A stretch of DNA of 31,698 bases from an uncultured Treponema sp. (GCA_937923945.1 CALDWC010000044.1:1-31698), one strand, 5' to 3'; shown: positions 1 to 8,184, counted from the stretch's first letter. Notes: generated by a model not told the origin, from the sequence alone. Program-made: numbers and translations.

Positions 1-1123
1 TCAAGGCGGTGCAGGAACTTCGACCAATATGAATGCAAACGAAGTGATTGCAAACCGGACGCTTGAAATTTTGGGACACAAAAAGGGCGAATACGAATTT
101 TGCCACCCGAACAATCACGTCAACCTAGCTCAATCAACAAACGATGCGTACCCTTCCGGTGCAAAATTGGGGATGGTGTTGATTAACAAAAAATTAATCG
201 AAGAAGTAAAAAACTTGACCGATTCATTCCGCGCCAAAGCAAAGGAAATGGGAAACCATATAAAAATCGGACGCACCCAGCTTCAGGACGCTGTCCCGCT
301 CACCTATGAGCAGGAATTTGAAAGCTATGCCGCGTCAATCGAAGCGGAAATTAAAAAACTTGAACTTGCGGAAAAAAATTTTTATGTGCTGAATATGGGA
401 GCGACGGCAATCGGTACGGGAATTAACAGTGACCCGGCGTATACGAAATTGGTCGCGAAGCATCTTGCCGCAATTACCGGATATCCCATTACCACGGCGA
501 AAAACTTGATCACGGCAACGAACGACACAAGCGACTTTGTAACCTACTCCGGCGAGTTAAAACGCTTGGCGTTAAAACTAACCAAAATTTGTAACGATCT
601 CCGCTTACTGTCATCCGGTCCGCGGGCAGGACTCGGTGAAATTCATTTGCCGGCACGTCAGCCCGGGTCTTCGATTATGCCGGGAAAAGTAAACCCCGTC
701 ATTCCGGAAGCGATGAACCAAATTGCGTTTAAGGTTATCGGAAATGATTTGACGGTGAGTCTCGGCTGCGAAAACGCTCAGCTTGAATTGAATGTTTTTG
801 AACCGGTGATGATTTATGCTCTTTTTGAATCCGTTACGCTTTTAATCAATGGCATGAAAATGCTCCGCGAAGAATGTGTCGACGGCATTATCGGCAATTA
901 TGAACGCGGCAAGGAACTGGTTTACAACACCATCTCCATCGTAACGGCGTTGAATCCGGTTATCGGCTATGAAGCTTCAAGCAGCGTTGCAAAAGCGGCT
1001 TTGCTGGAAAATCGCAGTGTCTATGATTTGGTGCTTGAACGAAAATTGCTGGACAAAGCAACTCTTGATACATTGCTTCGTCCGGAAAATATGACCAAGC
1101 CGCATCCGATGGGAAAACGCTGA
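1..1123 (+). CDS. aspA: Aspartate ammonia-lyase (aspartase), 5'-truncated by the window edge
   Basis: The gene interconverts L-aspartate and fumarate plus ammonia in the cytoplasm. The frame is open from base 2 and begins QGGAGTSTNMNANEVIANR, the aspartase-specific stretch just before the middle of the protein, so roughly 95-100 N-terminal residues lie outside the window. The fumarase/aspartase superfamily signature GSSIMPGKVNPVIPE, which carries the catalytic loop, is seen at about bases 668-712. The C-terminal part is complete. Aspartase is preferred over fumarase because of the STNMNANEV wording and overall similarity, but the two families are close. The last codons and the stop (bases 1111-1123) lie inside a copy of the dispersed palindromic repeat found elsewhere in the window. 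No neighbour shares an obvious pathway, and the next gene has its own promoter. Confidence 0.93.
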   Translation, partial: QGGAGTSTNMNANEVIANRTLEILGHKKGEYEFCHPNNHVNLAQSTNDAYPSGAKLGMVLINKKLIEEVKNLTDSFRAKAKEMGNHIKIGRTQLQDAVPLTYEQEFESYAASIEAEIKKLELAEKNFYVLNMGATAIGTGINSDPAYTKLVAKHLAAITGYPITTAKNLITATNDTSDFVTYSGELKRLALKLTKICNDLRLLSSGPRAGLGEIHLPARQPGSSIMPGKVNPVIPEAMNQIAFKVIGNDLTVSLGCENAQLELNVFEPVMIYALFESVTLLINGMKMLREECVDGIIGNYERGKELVYNTISIVTALNPVIGYEASSSVAKAALLENRSVYDLVLERKLLDKATLDTLLRPENMTKPHPMGKR

Positions 1124-1180
1124 TTCAAGGTGAACGCCACAAGGGAAGTCTCTCAAAGCATCGGTTTTTAGAGATTTCCC
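1111..1180 (+). repeat. Dispersed palindromic repeat, long form; probable aspA terminator
   Basis: The left part GGGAAAACGCTGATTCAAGG resembles the repeat at 2183 (GGGAAACGCTGATTAAAGG). It is followed by an imperfect hairpin at 1143-1180 with arms GGGAAGTCTCTCAAA and TTTTTAGAGATTTCCC. The inner arms match those of the copy at 11160-11240. The aspA stop codon TGA (1121-1123) sits inside the element. It probably ends aspA transcription. Confidence 0.6.
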
Positions 1181-1242
1181 TAACCTAATTCTCCTCTACG
1201 TAAAGCAGCACGCGGCTCAATCCTTTTCATGGTATATACCTC

Positions 1243-1271
1243 TTGAAAATGTCACGGTTTTATATTATTAT
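1243..1271 (+). promoter_or_regulatory. Sigma-70-type promoter, predicted leaderless start for the GerMN gene
   Basis: TTGAAA (1243-1248), 17-bp spacer, TATTAT (1266-1271). Transcription would begin near 1278, only about 3 bases before the ATG at 1281. No Shine-Dalgarno is visible upstream of that ATG. Confidence 0.6.
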
Positions 1272-1280
1272 ATAAAAGTT

Positions 1281-2162
1281 ATGGCACAAAAAAAGCGCAA
1301 TATCAAGTTCGGCTTTATTTTTTGGATTGCATTTATCGCCCTCGTCGCGCTCTTGTTTTTTATTAACAAAAGCAATATCCAAACCGTCTTGAAAAACATC
1401 GAACGCAACAATACAAAAAAAGAGCAAACGGAAAATCTCCATGGACAAATTCAAAATGAAATTGAACGGATAAACGAAGAAAATAAATTGCAAACCGAAG
1501 CGGAAGTTCCAGCCGCGGAAGATAGAAATCCGAAAACGGACGTGCAGCCTGATATCGTGGATTCTACAACGGAGAAAAAAAATACCGAAGAGCCGTCCGC
1601 TAAAACGGAAACTTCAAAAAAAGATAAAACCGCGGCTGAATCAAAAAAGGCAAAAAAGGACAATGCGCCTTCACCGAAAGAAACTACTAAAAAAACAGAT
1701 GCAAAAACTATCGCAGCGGAAACTCCGAAGTCTCCTGTGTCTTCCCGCATCTCACTGCTTTACTTCGTTGCGATTGACGCGGACGGTGCAATTTCGAGGG
1801 TTGCCGTGAAACGCAGTTTGCCGGTTTCCGATTCTCCGCTGAGTGATGCTTTAAAAAGCTTATTCACCGGAACCACTGCGGAAGAAGGCAAAAAGTACCG
1901 CAGCCTCATTCCGCCGGGAACAAAACTTTTGAGTGCGACCGTGCGGGACGATATTGCATACATCAATGTCAGCGAAAACTTTGAATTTAACCGCTACGGC
2001 ATTGAAGGATATCTTGCAGAGCTTGCACAAGTAGTGTATACTGCCACGGAATTTCCGACGGTAACTGCAGTTCAGTTTTTAGTTGAAGGACAGAAAAAAA
2101 ACTATCTGGGTTCGGACGGTGTGTGGATCGGTTCTCCGCTTTCGCGTGAATCATTCAAATAA
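1281..2162 (+). CDS. Membrane-anchored GerMN-domain protein
   Basis: The 293-aa protein has three parts. A short basic N-terminus leads into one membrane segment (about residues 11-29, IFWIAFIALVALLFFI). A long low-complexity linker rich in K, E, T and A (about 35-150) follows. A C-terminal GerMN domain (about 155-290) contains the typical IPPGTKLLSATVRDDIAYIN stretch. GerMN domains occur in spore germination protein GerM and in lipoproteins of non-sporulating bacteria, where they are thought to bind envelope components. The protein should sit in the inner membrane with the GerMN domain in the periplasm, the linker spanning part of that space. The substrate is unknown. The start is chosen because the membrane segment follows directly and a well-placed promoter lies immediately upstream. 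No ribosome binding site is visible, so a leaderless mRNA is likely. Confidence 0.85.
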   Translation: MAQKKRNIKFGFIFWIAFIALVALLFFINKSNIQTVLKNIERNNTKKEQTENLHGQIQNEIERINEENKLQTEAEVPAAEDRNPKTDVQPDIVDSTTEKKNTEEPSAKTETSKKDKTAAESKKAKKDNAPSPKETTKKTDAKTIAAETPKSPVSSRISLLYFVAIDADGAISRVAVKRSLPVSDSPLSDALKSLFTGTTAEEGKKYRSLIPPGTKLLSATVRDDIAYINVSENFEFNRYGIEGYLAELAQVVYTATEFPTVTAVQFLVEGQKKNYLGSDGVWIGSPLSRESFK

Positions 2163-2182
2163 CACCGAAGAAAAAACACTTT

Positions 2183-2226
2183 GGGAAACGCTGATTAAAG
2201 GCTTGACGCCATTTAACAGCGTTTCC
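2183..2226 (+). terminator. Hairpin of the dispersed repeat family behind the GerMN gene
   Basis: The arms GGAAACGCTG-ATTA (from 2184) and TAACAGCGTTTCC (to 2226) pair almost completely and are followed by the T-rich TTATTGTTT. The arm sequence is shared with the repeats at 1111 and 30598, so this is both a repeat copy and a likely intrinsic terminator. Confidence 0.65.
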
Positions 2227-2290
2227 TTATTGTTTCTCAATGTTCAGTATAATAAGGTAGATTCTGAACATTTGCGAAACAATAGATTTT

Positions 2291-2339
2291 AAAGGTGGAC
2301 ACTGATTAATTCTCGATTGAATTAATCAGTGTCTCCTTT
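2291..2339. repeat. Dispersed palindromic repeat, short form
   Basis: Nearly perfect palindrome: the left arm carries GACACTGATTAATTC, the loop is TCGATT, the right arm is GAATTAATCAGTGTC, and flanking AAAGG/CCTTT bases also pair. Compared with the copy at 30598 the loop is reverse-complemented, so this copy lies in the opposite orientation. It ends 17 bases before the start codon of the zinc peptidase gene, next to its ribosome binding site, so it could affect that gene's translation. Confidence 0.8.
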
Positions 2340-2355
2340 GAGAAGGAGTATTCGT

Positions 2356-3054
2356 ATGAATAATTATTCAATCGGCATGGTAAATCTTATGTTTTTATTG
2401 GTGCCGGCTATTCTTTCGCTTTTTGCACAACTTTTGGTAAAATCAACATTTGCAAAATATTCGAAAGTACAAAATTCCCGCCGCATAAACGGAGCGCAGG
2501 CGGCAAAACTTTTAATGCAAATAAACGATATCCGCGATGTCAGTATTCAGTCGATCGGCGGCAGTTTAACCGATCACTATGATCCGACAAAAAAGGCGTT
2601 GCGGCTTTCCGAACCCGTATACGGTTCTACGAGTATCGCCGCTGTCGGAGTTGCTGCGCATGAAACGGGGCATGCGATTCAGCACAAAGTCGGCTACGGT
2701 CCGCTCGTTCTGCGCAGCACGCTCGTGCCGATTGCAAACATCGGCTCAAGCGTTGGTCCCTACTTGGTAATTGCCGGCATCATTTTAAGTCTTTCGATGC
2801 TCACCAACATCGGTATTATTCTTTTTGCAGGAGCAGTTGCGTTTTATTTGGTGACGCTGCCGGTCGAGTTTAATGCATCACGGCGGGCATTGCAAAATCT
2901 GGAAATGAATAACGTTTTAGCACGTGAAGAATTACAAGGCGCTCGAAAAGTACTTACGGCAGCGGCACTTACCTACGTAGCGTCTGCACTGACCGCCCTC
3001 TTTAACTTGCTCCGTTTGGTGCTGATTGCAAAAAGTCGCCAAAGAAGAGATTAA
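2356..3054 (+). CDS. YugP-type membrane zinc metallopeptidase
   Basis: The 232-aa protein belongs to the neutral zinc metallopeptidase family typified by B. subtilis YugP (Zn_peptidase_2). Visible features are an N-terminal membrane segment (about residues 8-27), the zinc motif HETGH at residues 102-106 within VAAHETGHAIQH, further hydrophobic segments (about 135-168), and the conserved LPVEFNASRRAL stretch (residues 168-179). The glutamate at residue 171 in that stretch probably serves as the third zinc ligand. A final hydrophobic helix near the C-terminus completes the usual layout. The ATG at 2356 is chosen over an upstream in-frame GTG at 2329 because AGAAGGAG lies directly upstream of it and because the GTG falls inside a palindromic repeat. 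The physiological substrate is not known for the family. Confidence 0.9.
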   Translation: MNNYSIGMVNLMFLLVPAILSLFAQLLVKSTFAKYSKVQNSRRINGAQAAKLLMQINDIRDVSIQSIGGSLTDHYDPTKKALRLSEPVYGSTSIAAVGVAAHETGHAIQHKVGYGPLVLRSTLVPIANIGSSVGPYLVIAGIILSLSMLTNIGIILFAGAVAFYLVTLPVEFNASRRALQNLEMNNVLAREELQGARKVLTAAALTYVASALTALFNLLRLVLIAKSRQRRD

Positions 3055-3064
3055 ACCTTTTTGA

Positions 3065-3107
3065 GAAAACAGCTCGGGCGGTGAAATACATCGTTCGCGC
3101 TGTTTTC
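3065..3107 (+). terminator. Hairpin behind the zinc peptidase gene
   Basis: Arms GAAAACAGC (3065-3073) and GCTGTTTTC (3099-3107) pair perfectly over 9 bp. There is no strong T run after it, so it may be a weak terminator or an RNA 3'-end stabiliser. Confidence 0.5.
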
Positions 3108-3154
3108 AATTGTATTGTTCCGAATACAGCGGCATAGGATAGATTAAAGTTTTG

Positions 3155-3183
3155 TTGACTAAAAACGTATTTTCTTGTATCAT
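3155..3183 (+). promoter_or_regulatory. Promoter of pyrH
   Basis: TTGACT (3155-3160), 17-bp spacer, TATCAT (3178-3183); a second -10-like TATAAT lies at 3183-3188. The first 13 bases, TTGACTAAAAACG, are identical to those of the tRNA-Leu promoter at 19051. A GGAG ribosome binding site follows before the ATG at 3206. Confidence 0.6.
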
Positions 3184-3205
3184 ATAATCGGAGTGGAGAA
3201 AACGT

Positions 3206-3904
3206 ATGGTAACGGTTCTTTCAGTAGGCGGGTCAATCGTGGCACCGCAAACGCCCGATGTTGATTTTTTACAGCAATTCAGCAGAACTATCCGCGAATG
3301 GCTCAAAGAAGATGCCGGACGAAAAATTATTATGGTAGTAGGCGGCGGCACACCGGCACGAAATTATCAGCAAGCCTACCGGGAAATTTGCGAACGGCAA
3401 AGTATTCCCGTTAACAACAATGAAGCCGATTGGATTGGTATTACAGCAACGTATTTGAATGCGCAGTTGCTCAAAGCCTGCTTTGCAGATCTTTGTCCGA
3501 ACAGCGTTGTGTACAATCCTACGGAACCGAAAATTTTCGCCGGTCAAGTGTTAATCGCCGCAGGCTGGAAGCCGGGTTTTTCAACCGACTATGATGCAGT
3601 GCTGCTCGCTGAAAAGTTTTCCGCAAACTGTGTAGTAAACCTTTCCAATATTGAAAAAGTATACACCGATGATCCGAAAAAAAATCCCGATGCGAAGCCT
3701 ATCGACAAAATTTCTTGGGATAAATTTATCGAAATGGTCGGAACGGAGTGGACACCGGGAAAAAATCTTCCGTTTGATCCGATTGCGAGTGCAAAAGCGT
3801 GTAAGATGGGCTTAAAAGTAATTTGTGCTGCAGGAAAAAATATTGAAAACTTAAAAAATATTTTGAATGAAAAACCTTTTGTCGGAACGACAATTCAAGC
3901 GTAG
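3206..3904 (+). CDS. pyrH: UMP kinase, archaeal/spirochaete type
   Basis: The enzyme phosphorylates UMP to UDP with ATP, an essential step of pyrimidine nucleotide synthesis, in the cytoplasm. The 232-aa sequence has the amino acid kinase fold markers: N-terminal SVGGSIVAP, the glycine loop VVGGGTPAR (about residues 45-53), GFSTDYDAVLLAE (about 124-136), and NLSNIEKVYTDDPKKNPDAK near residues 145-165. The N-terminus is shorter than in E. coli PyrH and the wording fits the archaeal-type group that spirochaetes share. The start follows GGAGTGGAGA at good spacing. A J-domain gene begins 9 bases after its stop, so the two are probably one transcript. Confidence 0.92.
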   Translation: MVTVLSVGGSIVAPQTPDVDFLQQFSRTIREWLKEDAGRKIIMVVGGGTPARNYQQAYREICERQSIPVNNNEADWIGITATYLNAQLLKACFADLCPNSVVYNPTEPKIFAGQVLIAAGWKPGFSTDYDAVLLAEKFSANCVVNLSNIEKVYTDDPKKNPDAKPIDKISWDKFIEMVGTEWTPGKNLPFDPIASAKACKMGLKVICAAGKNIENLKNILNEKPFVGTTIQA

Positions 3905-3913
3905 CGGAAAATT

Positions 3914-4447
3914 ATGGATTACTATGAAGTACTCGGCGTTTCAAAAAATGCGACGCAAGATGAAATAAAAGCTGCCTACCGTAAAATGGCGAAAAAATAT
4001 CATCCGGATATTAATCAAGGTGATAAAACGGCAGAAGAAATGTTTAAAAAAATTAATGAAGCGTACACAGTTCTCTCGGATGCGGAACAGCGACGACGAT
4101 ATGACGGCGGTTTTTACGATTCGCGTTACGGCAATACCGGATATGGACAAGGCGGTTACGGCAGTGCAACCGGCACCGACGGATATGATCCGTTTGAAGA
4201 CTTTTGGCGGCAATGGGCACAGGCGCAAGCGTCATATCGCAAGCGCTATCAGCAACAGCGCCGTGATACAAACTCAAAAAGATATACTGCAAGCTCGGGC
4301 GGTTTGTTAGGAATTATTATCACCATTGTTGCCGTAATGTTGGGCTTGCGTCTTTTCGGTTTACTTACGGTAACTGCAATTCGTCTATTGTTTTCGCCGA
4401 TCGGATTGATCCTTTTGCTTGTGTTCTTTTTAACTAAAAAACGGTAA
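3914..4447 (+). CDS. Membrane-anchored J-domain protein (DnaJ-like, type C)
   Basis: The 177-aa protein carries an N-terminal J domain (residues 1-67) with the HPD tripeptide at residues 30-32, needed to stimulate Hsp70 ATPase. A Gly/Tyr-rich linker (about 68-95) and an aromatic/Gln/Arg-rich stretch follow. The C-terminus has two hydrophobic segments (about 130-150 and 153-173) and ends in KKR. The zinc-finger and substrate-binding domains of true DnaJ are missing. It would place DnaK activity at the inner membrane. It lies 9 bases behind pyrH and is probably cotranscribed with it. The client is unknown. Confidence 0.88.
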   Translation: MDYYEVLGVSKNATQDEIKAAYRKMAKKYHPDINQGDKTAEEMFKKINEAYTVLSDAEQRRRYDGGFYDSRYGNTGYGQGGYGSATGTDGYDPFEDFWRQWAQAQASYRKRYQQQRRDTNSKRYTASSGGLLGIIITIVAVMLGLRLFGLLTVTAIRLLFSPIGLILLLVFFLTKKR

Positions 4448-4481
4448 CCGGCAAAGCAAAAATCGGTCTCGGAAGTCGTTT

Positions 4482-4730
4482 TCAGTTTTCCGTATGTTCA
4501 TCGCTTTCATCAACGGTTTCCGTTTCCTGATTTTCAGCCGTTTCGTTTATCTTGCGATGTCGACGAACAACTTGTGCATTTTTTTTCGATTTTGGTGCTT
4601 TTTCCTTTTGACGATAATCGGTAACATAATTGACAAGCGAAATATAGAGTATAAAGCCGATCGCAACAAGAAGCGTTATCGGTGCATATAAAACTGATTT
4701 TACCATTTCAAATGTTTCGCTGATACTCAT
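4482..4730 (-). CDS. Small single-pass membrane protein, unknown function
   Basis: An 82-aa reading frame with one clear membrane helix (about residues 15-36, YAPITLLVAIGFILYISLV). After it come a Lys/Arg-rich stretch (about 40-60) and an acidic tail, the pattern expected for a cytoplasmic tail. It lies 62 bases downstream of the Na+/phosphate cotransporter gene on the same strand and may be cotranscribed with it. Its own ribosome binding site is weak. I do not recognise the family. The coding call rests on the membrane-helix pattern and the absence of a better frame here. Confidence 0.6.
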   Translation of the reverse strand: MSISETFEMVKSVLYAPITLLVAIGFILYISLVNYVTDYRQKEKAPKSKKNAQVVRRHRKINETAENQETETVDESDEHTEN

Positions 4731-4792
4731 AAGTCGATTTTCGGCATTTTTTTTATATAACTTTAGGGATGACCTCTTCCGATAAAAAACGT

Positions 4793-6460
4793 CTACTGCG
4801 TTTCGGCAAGGGCGTTTGAAATACGGAACAGACTGTCGCCGATTTGCTCGAGCTTTCTGACCATTTCCATGTAGAGCAACTCCGCTTTGACATTGGCGCC
4901 TTTTTCGAGGCGGACGCGCGCAAGTTTTCGCAATTTAATACGGGTCGAGTCAATGGCGTTTTCCATGCGGTTCGCTTCTTCGAGCTGTTCCGGCAGGAGC
5001 GGCTTATTCAGATTTTCATGGACAAAAAGAATAAACTGATTCACCATATCAATGTAGGGCATCAGCTTTTCCATATCGCTGTCTGAAATTGCAATTTTGT
5101 TTTGGATGCTTCGGTTGATGGACAGTCCCAATTGGAAAATTTGATCGGTAATGTTTTCGATATCGTCAACGATGCTGAGCATTTGCCGAATGTTATTGTC
5201 CAGTTTTGTCGAAACCGCAAGGCGGGAAATATTAACCAGGTAATTGGAAATTCCTTCCTGCATTTGATCCGCATAATCCTCTTCATATTCCAATTGATCT
5301 ATAATCTCCTGTGCTTTGCTGCTTTTCTTTTTTCCGGGACCAAAAAGCATTTTAACATGATCAAACATCGTTAAAATCAAATTCGACATTTTTATGATTT
5401 CGGCTTCTGCGCGGATAATATAGGCGGTCGGATTATCTTTGAGTGTGGCGGATGAAAAATACAACTGATATGTTTCATCGGCTTCTTCGAATTTCGGTTT
5501 TACCATCCATTCAACGAGATGAGCCACCTGATTTATAAAGGGCAGCCAAATAATTGTGTTAATAGTATTAAAGAGCGTATGAAACAGTGAAATCCGCGTT
5601 CCGATATTTTCCGCAGTCGGACCGGCTTTGAAAAAACTGTCAACCAACGCCATAAACGGGTGCAAGAAAATCAGCGCAACGATTGAACCGATAACGTTAA
5701 ACAGCACATGAACGGCAGCTACACGGCGGGCATTCAGCTTTGAACCGACGGCAGCCAATACGGCGTCAATAGTCGAACCGATGTTACTGCCCAGTACCGC
5801 CGTTGCGGCAAACTGCCAACCGATGACACCACTCACGCCCATTGTGATTAAAATTGCCGTAGTCGCACTTGAGGAATGGAGAATCGCCGTTACGATCAAG
5901 CCGAATAAAAATCCGCTTAAAACGGTCGATAGCCCTTCCCCTTCAATACTGCTTAAAAAGGAAAAGTGTTGTGCCGTGAGGTTCGGCGCAAAGTTTGAAA
6001 GCATTTCCAAGCCTAAAAACAATAGACCGAAACCCATCATCGACTCGCCGATATTTGCTTTTCCTATATGTTTAAAAAAAGTTAAAAAATATCCGATGCC
6101 GAACGCGGACAATGCGATGGCGGTTAAGTTCACGTTAAAACCGACAATCGTTACAATCCAAGCGGTAACAGTCGTACCGATGTTGGCGCCGAAAATCACT
6201 CCGATCGCTTGCGGCAGGGATAAAAGTTCGGCGTTCACAAATGAAATGACCATGATAGTCGTTGCACCGGACGACTGAATAATCGCCGTAACGATAAGTC
6301 CCGTCAAAACCGCCATAAAACGGTTTTTGGTCATAAAATCCAACGTTTTATGCAGCGTGTCTCCGGCACTCTTTTGAATGCCGCTGCTCATAATTTTCAT
6401 ACCGTAAAGGATAAAACTCAAACTGCCGATCAGCTGAAAAATTTGTCCCACAACACTCAT
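4793..6460 (-). CDS. Na+/phosphate cotransporter family protein with PhoU-like C-terminus
   Basis: The 555-aa protein has the two inverted Na_Pi_cotrans repeats of the NptA/YjbB family. The paired signatures are QSSGATT (residues 62-68) with GANIGTT (91-97), and HSSSATT (195-201) with GSNIGST (224-230). Residues 1 to about 320 are membrane segments. Residues about 345-555 form a helical PhoU-like cytoplasmic domain, which in this family is linked to regulation of phosphate flux. The likely role is sodium-coupled phosphate movement across the inner membrane; direction cannot be told from sequence, since YjbB-type members export. The ATG at 6460 has no ribosome binding site, but a promoter sits immediately before it, so a leaderless mRNA is predicted. 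A small membrane protein gene follows downstream. Confidence 0.92.
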   Translation of the reverse strand: MSVVGQIFQLIGSLSFILYGMKIMSSGIQKSAGDTLHKTLDFMTKNRFMAVLTGLIVTAIIQSSGATTIMVISFVNAELLSLPQAIGVIFGANIGTTVTAWIVTIVGFNVNLTAIALSAFGIGYFLTFFKHIGKANIGESMMGFGLLFLGLEMLSNFAPNLTAQHFSFLSSIEGEGLSTVLSGFLFGLIVTAILHSSSATTAILITMGVSGVIGWQFAATAVLGSNIGSTIDAVLAAVGSKLNARRVAAVHVLFNVIGSIVALIFLHPFMALVDSFFKAGPTAENIGTRISLFHTLFNTINTIIWLPFINQVAHLVEWMVKPKFEEADETYQLYFSSATLKDNPTAYIIRAEAEIIKMSNLILTMFDHVKMLFGPGKKKSSKAQEIIDQLEYEEDYADQMQEGISNYLVNISRLAVSTKLDNNIRQMLSIVDDIENITDQIFQLGLSINRSIQNKIAISDSDMEKLMPYIDMVNQFILFVHENLNKPLLPEQLEEANRMENAIDSTRIKLRKLARVRLEKGANVKAELLYMEMVRKLEQIGDSLFRISNALAETQ

Positions 6461-6468
6461 AGCCTTTG

Positions 6469-6497
6469 ATTATAAAGTTTCAAAGCATAAAAATCAA
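6469..6497 (-). promoter_or_regulatory. Promoter of the Na+/phosphate cotransporter gene, predicted leaderless
   Basis: On the minus strand: TTGATT (6497-6492), 17-bp spacer, TATAAT (6474-6469). The expected transcription start near 6462 is two bases from the A of the ATG at 6460. Confidence 0.68.
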
Positions 6498-6592
6498 GCG
6501 GAAGTAAAATAAAGGTAAAATTTTATTCCCCTTCCTTAAAACAATAAAAATATTTTTATAAAAAACATATTTTAATAAAAATTCTTACCCTC

Positions 6593-6626
6593 TTGACTAG
6601 ATATAAAATTTATTTTATTCTATAAT
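6593..6626 (+). promoter_or_regulatory. Promoter of the fliA operon, downstream part
   Basis: TTGACT (6593-6598) is followed at 17 bp by TATTCT (6616-6621), and a better TATAAT lies at 6621-6626 with too long a spacing (22 bp). Either -10 would give a short leader holding the ribosome binding site TTAGGGGGA before the ATG at 6648. The sequence between 6500 and 6600 is very AT-rich and otherwise empty. Confidence 0.5.
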
Positions 6627-6647
6627 AAAGGGTTATTAGGGGGATTT

Positions 6648-7295
6648 ATGGGCGAATTAAAGCCTGCGGCGATAGGTGCTGCAGTCGGCTTTGTGCTGTC
6701 ATTTTTAATCGGTTTGATAAGCGGTGTACGATTCGGACATGTTTGCTTACGGGCTTTAGCATTAGCCGTTATCTGCGGCGGTTTGGTTTTTTTGCTTTCC
6801 ATTATTTTTAAAAAGTATCTGCCGGAGCTTTTTACGGATTCGGAAAACGAAAAGCCGACCGACAAAGAAGTCGGCAATAATTTAGATATCGTTATCGATG
6901 AAGATGATCAGCCCGCCGACAACAAAAGCGGTGAACAGGCATTTTCCGATACAGCGTCGAACACCGATGAAGTTTCGCCGAAAAAATCGCCGTTGCGTGA
7001 ATCGATTCAAAGCCCCCAACTGCTTTCTACAGAAACCGATTTCAGTACGCTTGCCGGGGACGGAGTATCGAGTACGGCAGCCTCATCCCAAAATAACGAT
7101 TCAACTTTGGAAGAATTACCCGATATGTCCCAGTTTGAAAATCCGCTTGAAAGTTCCGTCGGTGAAATAACTTCCGATTTAGTGGATGCGGGAACGGACA
7201 GTGTAAAAAAAGACAACAGCGGAGAATTCGGTACAAATAATGCAAAGGACATGGCAAAAGCGATTCAAACAATTTTAAAAAAGGAATCAACATAA
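6648..7295 (+). CDS. Two-helix membrane protein with long acidic tail, first gene of the fliA operon
   Basis: The 215-aa protein has two hydrophobic segments at the N-terminus (about residues 8-27 and 33-53). A long hydrophilic tail rich in D, E, S and T follows. I recognise no domain. From memory, treponemes often have a protein of unknown function just before the sigma-28 gene, and the position here fits that. Its stop TAA is followed directly by the ATG of fliA, so translation is probably coupled. The start follows a strong AGGGGGA. In other treponemes as I recall them, flhF and flhG genes lie upstream; here the upstream gene is an unrelated transporter on the other strand. Confidence 0.8.
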   Translation: MGELKPAAIGAAVGFVLSFLIGLISGVRFGHVCLRALALAVICGGLVFLLSIIFKKYLPELFTDSENEKPTDKEVGNNLDIVIDEDDQPADNKSGEQAFSDTASNTDEVSPKKSPLRESIQSPQLLSTETDFSTLAGDGVSSTAASSQNNDSTLEELPDMSQFENPLESSVGEITSDLVDAGTDSVKKDNSGEFGTNNAKDMAKAIQTILKKEST

Positions 7296-8084
7296 ATGGA
7301 TACAGCAAAATTTGACCATATCCCCGAACAGGAACTTTGGGAACGATATAAAAAAGAACAATCGGCGGACATTCGTGAATACTTCATTGTAAAATATGCT
7401 CCGCTGACCAAGTATGTTGCAGGAAAAATTTCCAATTCATTACCGAATCATGTTGAGTTTGAAGATATTGTCGGATACGGAGTTTTCGGTTTGCTCGACG
7501 CGATTGATAAATACGACCCCGACAAAGGCGTCCAGTTCAATACCTATGCGGTAAACCGAATCCGCGGTGCTATTTACGATGAACTGCGTTCCATTGACTG
7601 GGTTCCCCGTTCGATTCGACAAAAAACGCGGCAAGTCGAAGAAACAATTTCGGATTTGGAAGCGAAGTTGGGACGTTCTGCAACGAACGAAGAAATAGCA
7701 AAAAGCATGGGAATGACCGTTGCGGATTACGATGATCTTTTGTTGAAAATATCAAATTCGAGTATCGTTTCGTTAACCTCAACGCGGTACCAAAGTGATA
7801 CGAATGACACAACGGCAGTGGGGGATACGCTCGAAGCGCCGAATGCCTATAATCCCGATGTTATTGTCGAACAGGAAGAAATAAAAAAAATCGTGATTAA
7901 AGCGATCAACGAATTACCCGAGCGCGAAAAAAACGTACTCATCATGTATTACTATGAGGATATGACGCTCAAGGAAATCGGTAAAGTGCTCAATGTAACG
8001 GAATCCCGCGTTTCGCAAATTCATACGAGCGCAAATATAAAACTGAAAGCGAAACTCACGAATGTAACAAAGGGAATTATGTAA
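7296..8084 (+). CDS. fliA: RNA polymerase sigma factor for flagellar genes (sigma-28, FliA/WhiG type)
   Basis: The 262-aa protein has the FliA/SigD/WhiG layout. Region 2 (about residues 25-100) contains HVEFEDIVGYGVFGLLDAID, FNTYAVNRIRGAIYDELRS and DWVPRSIRQK. Region 3 (about 105-160) contains LGRSATNEEIAKSMGM, and region 4 (about 200-255) contains the helix-turn-helix MTLKEIGKVLNVTESRVSQIH. It directs RNA polymerase to late flagellar and chemotaxis promoters. Start: AAAAAGGAATCAACATAA lies before the ATG, which abuts the stop of the preceding gene. It heads a group with fapA and a SwrB-like gene, consistent with motility control. Confidence 0.94.
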   Translation: MDTAKFDHIPEQELWERYKKEQSADIREYFIVKYAPLTKYVAGKISNSLPNHVEFEDIVGYGVFGLLDAIDKYDPDKGVQFNTYAVNRIRGAIYDELRSIDWVPRSIRQKTRQVEETISDLEAKLGRSATNEEIAKSMGMTVADYDDLLLKISNSSIVSLTSTRYQSDTNDTTAVGDTLEAPNAYNPDVIVEQEEIKKIVIKAINELPEREKNVLIMYYYEDMTLKEIGKVLNVTESRVSQIHTSANIKLKAKLTNVTKGIM

Positions 8085-8184
8085 CGGCATACTCATTACC
8101 GGTTAAAAGCACGATCGGAATATATAAAAGTCCGCAATAACGGTTGGTTTGAAAAAACACCGATAATTACGAATTAAGAAAAGC

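Noticed and set aside
2329..2355. Upstream GTG start for the zinc peptidase, adding 9 residues
   Set aside because: It lies inside a palindromic repeat without a ribosome binding site, whereas ATG 2356 has AGAAGGAG.
5781..6278. 165-aa open frame on the plus strand opposite the phosphate cotransporter
   Set aside because: The minus-strand frame has two clear family signatures here; the plus frame is an antisense shadow.
6500..6600. AT-rich stretch as a possible replication origin
   Set aside because: No DnaA-box cluster and no dnaA/dnaN neighbours; it is more simply a divergent promoter region.
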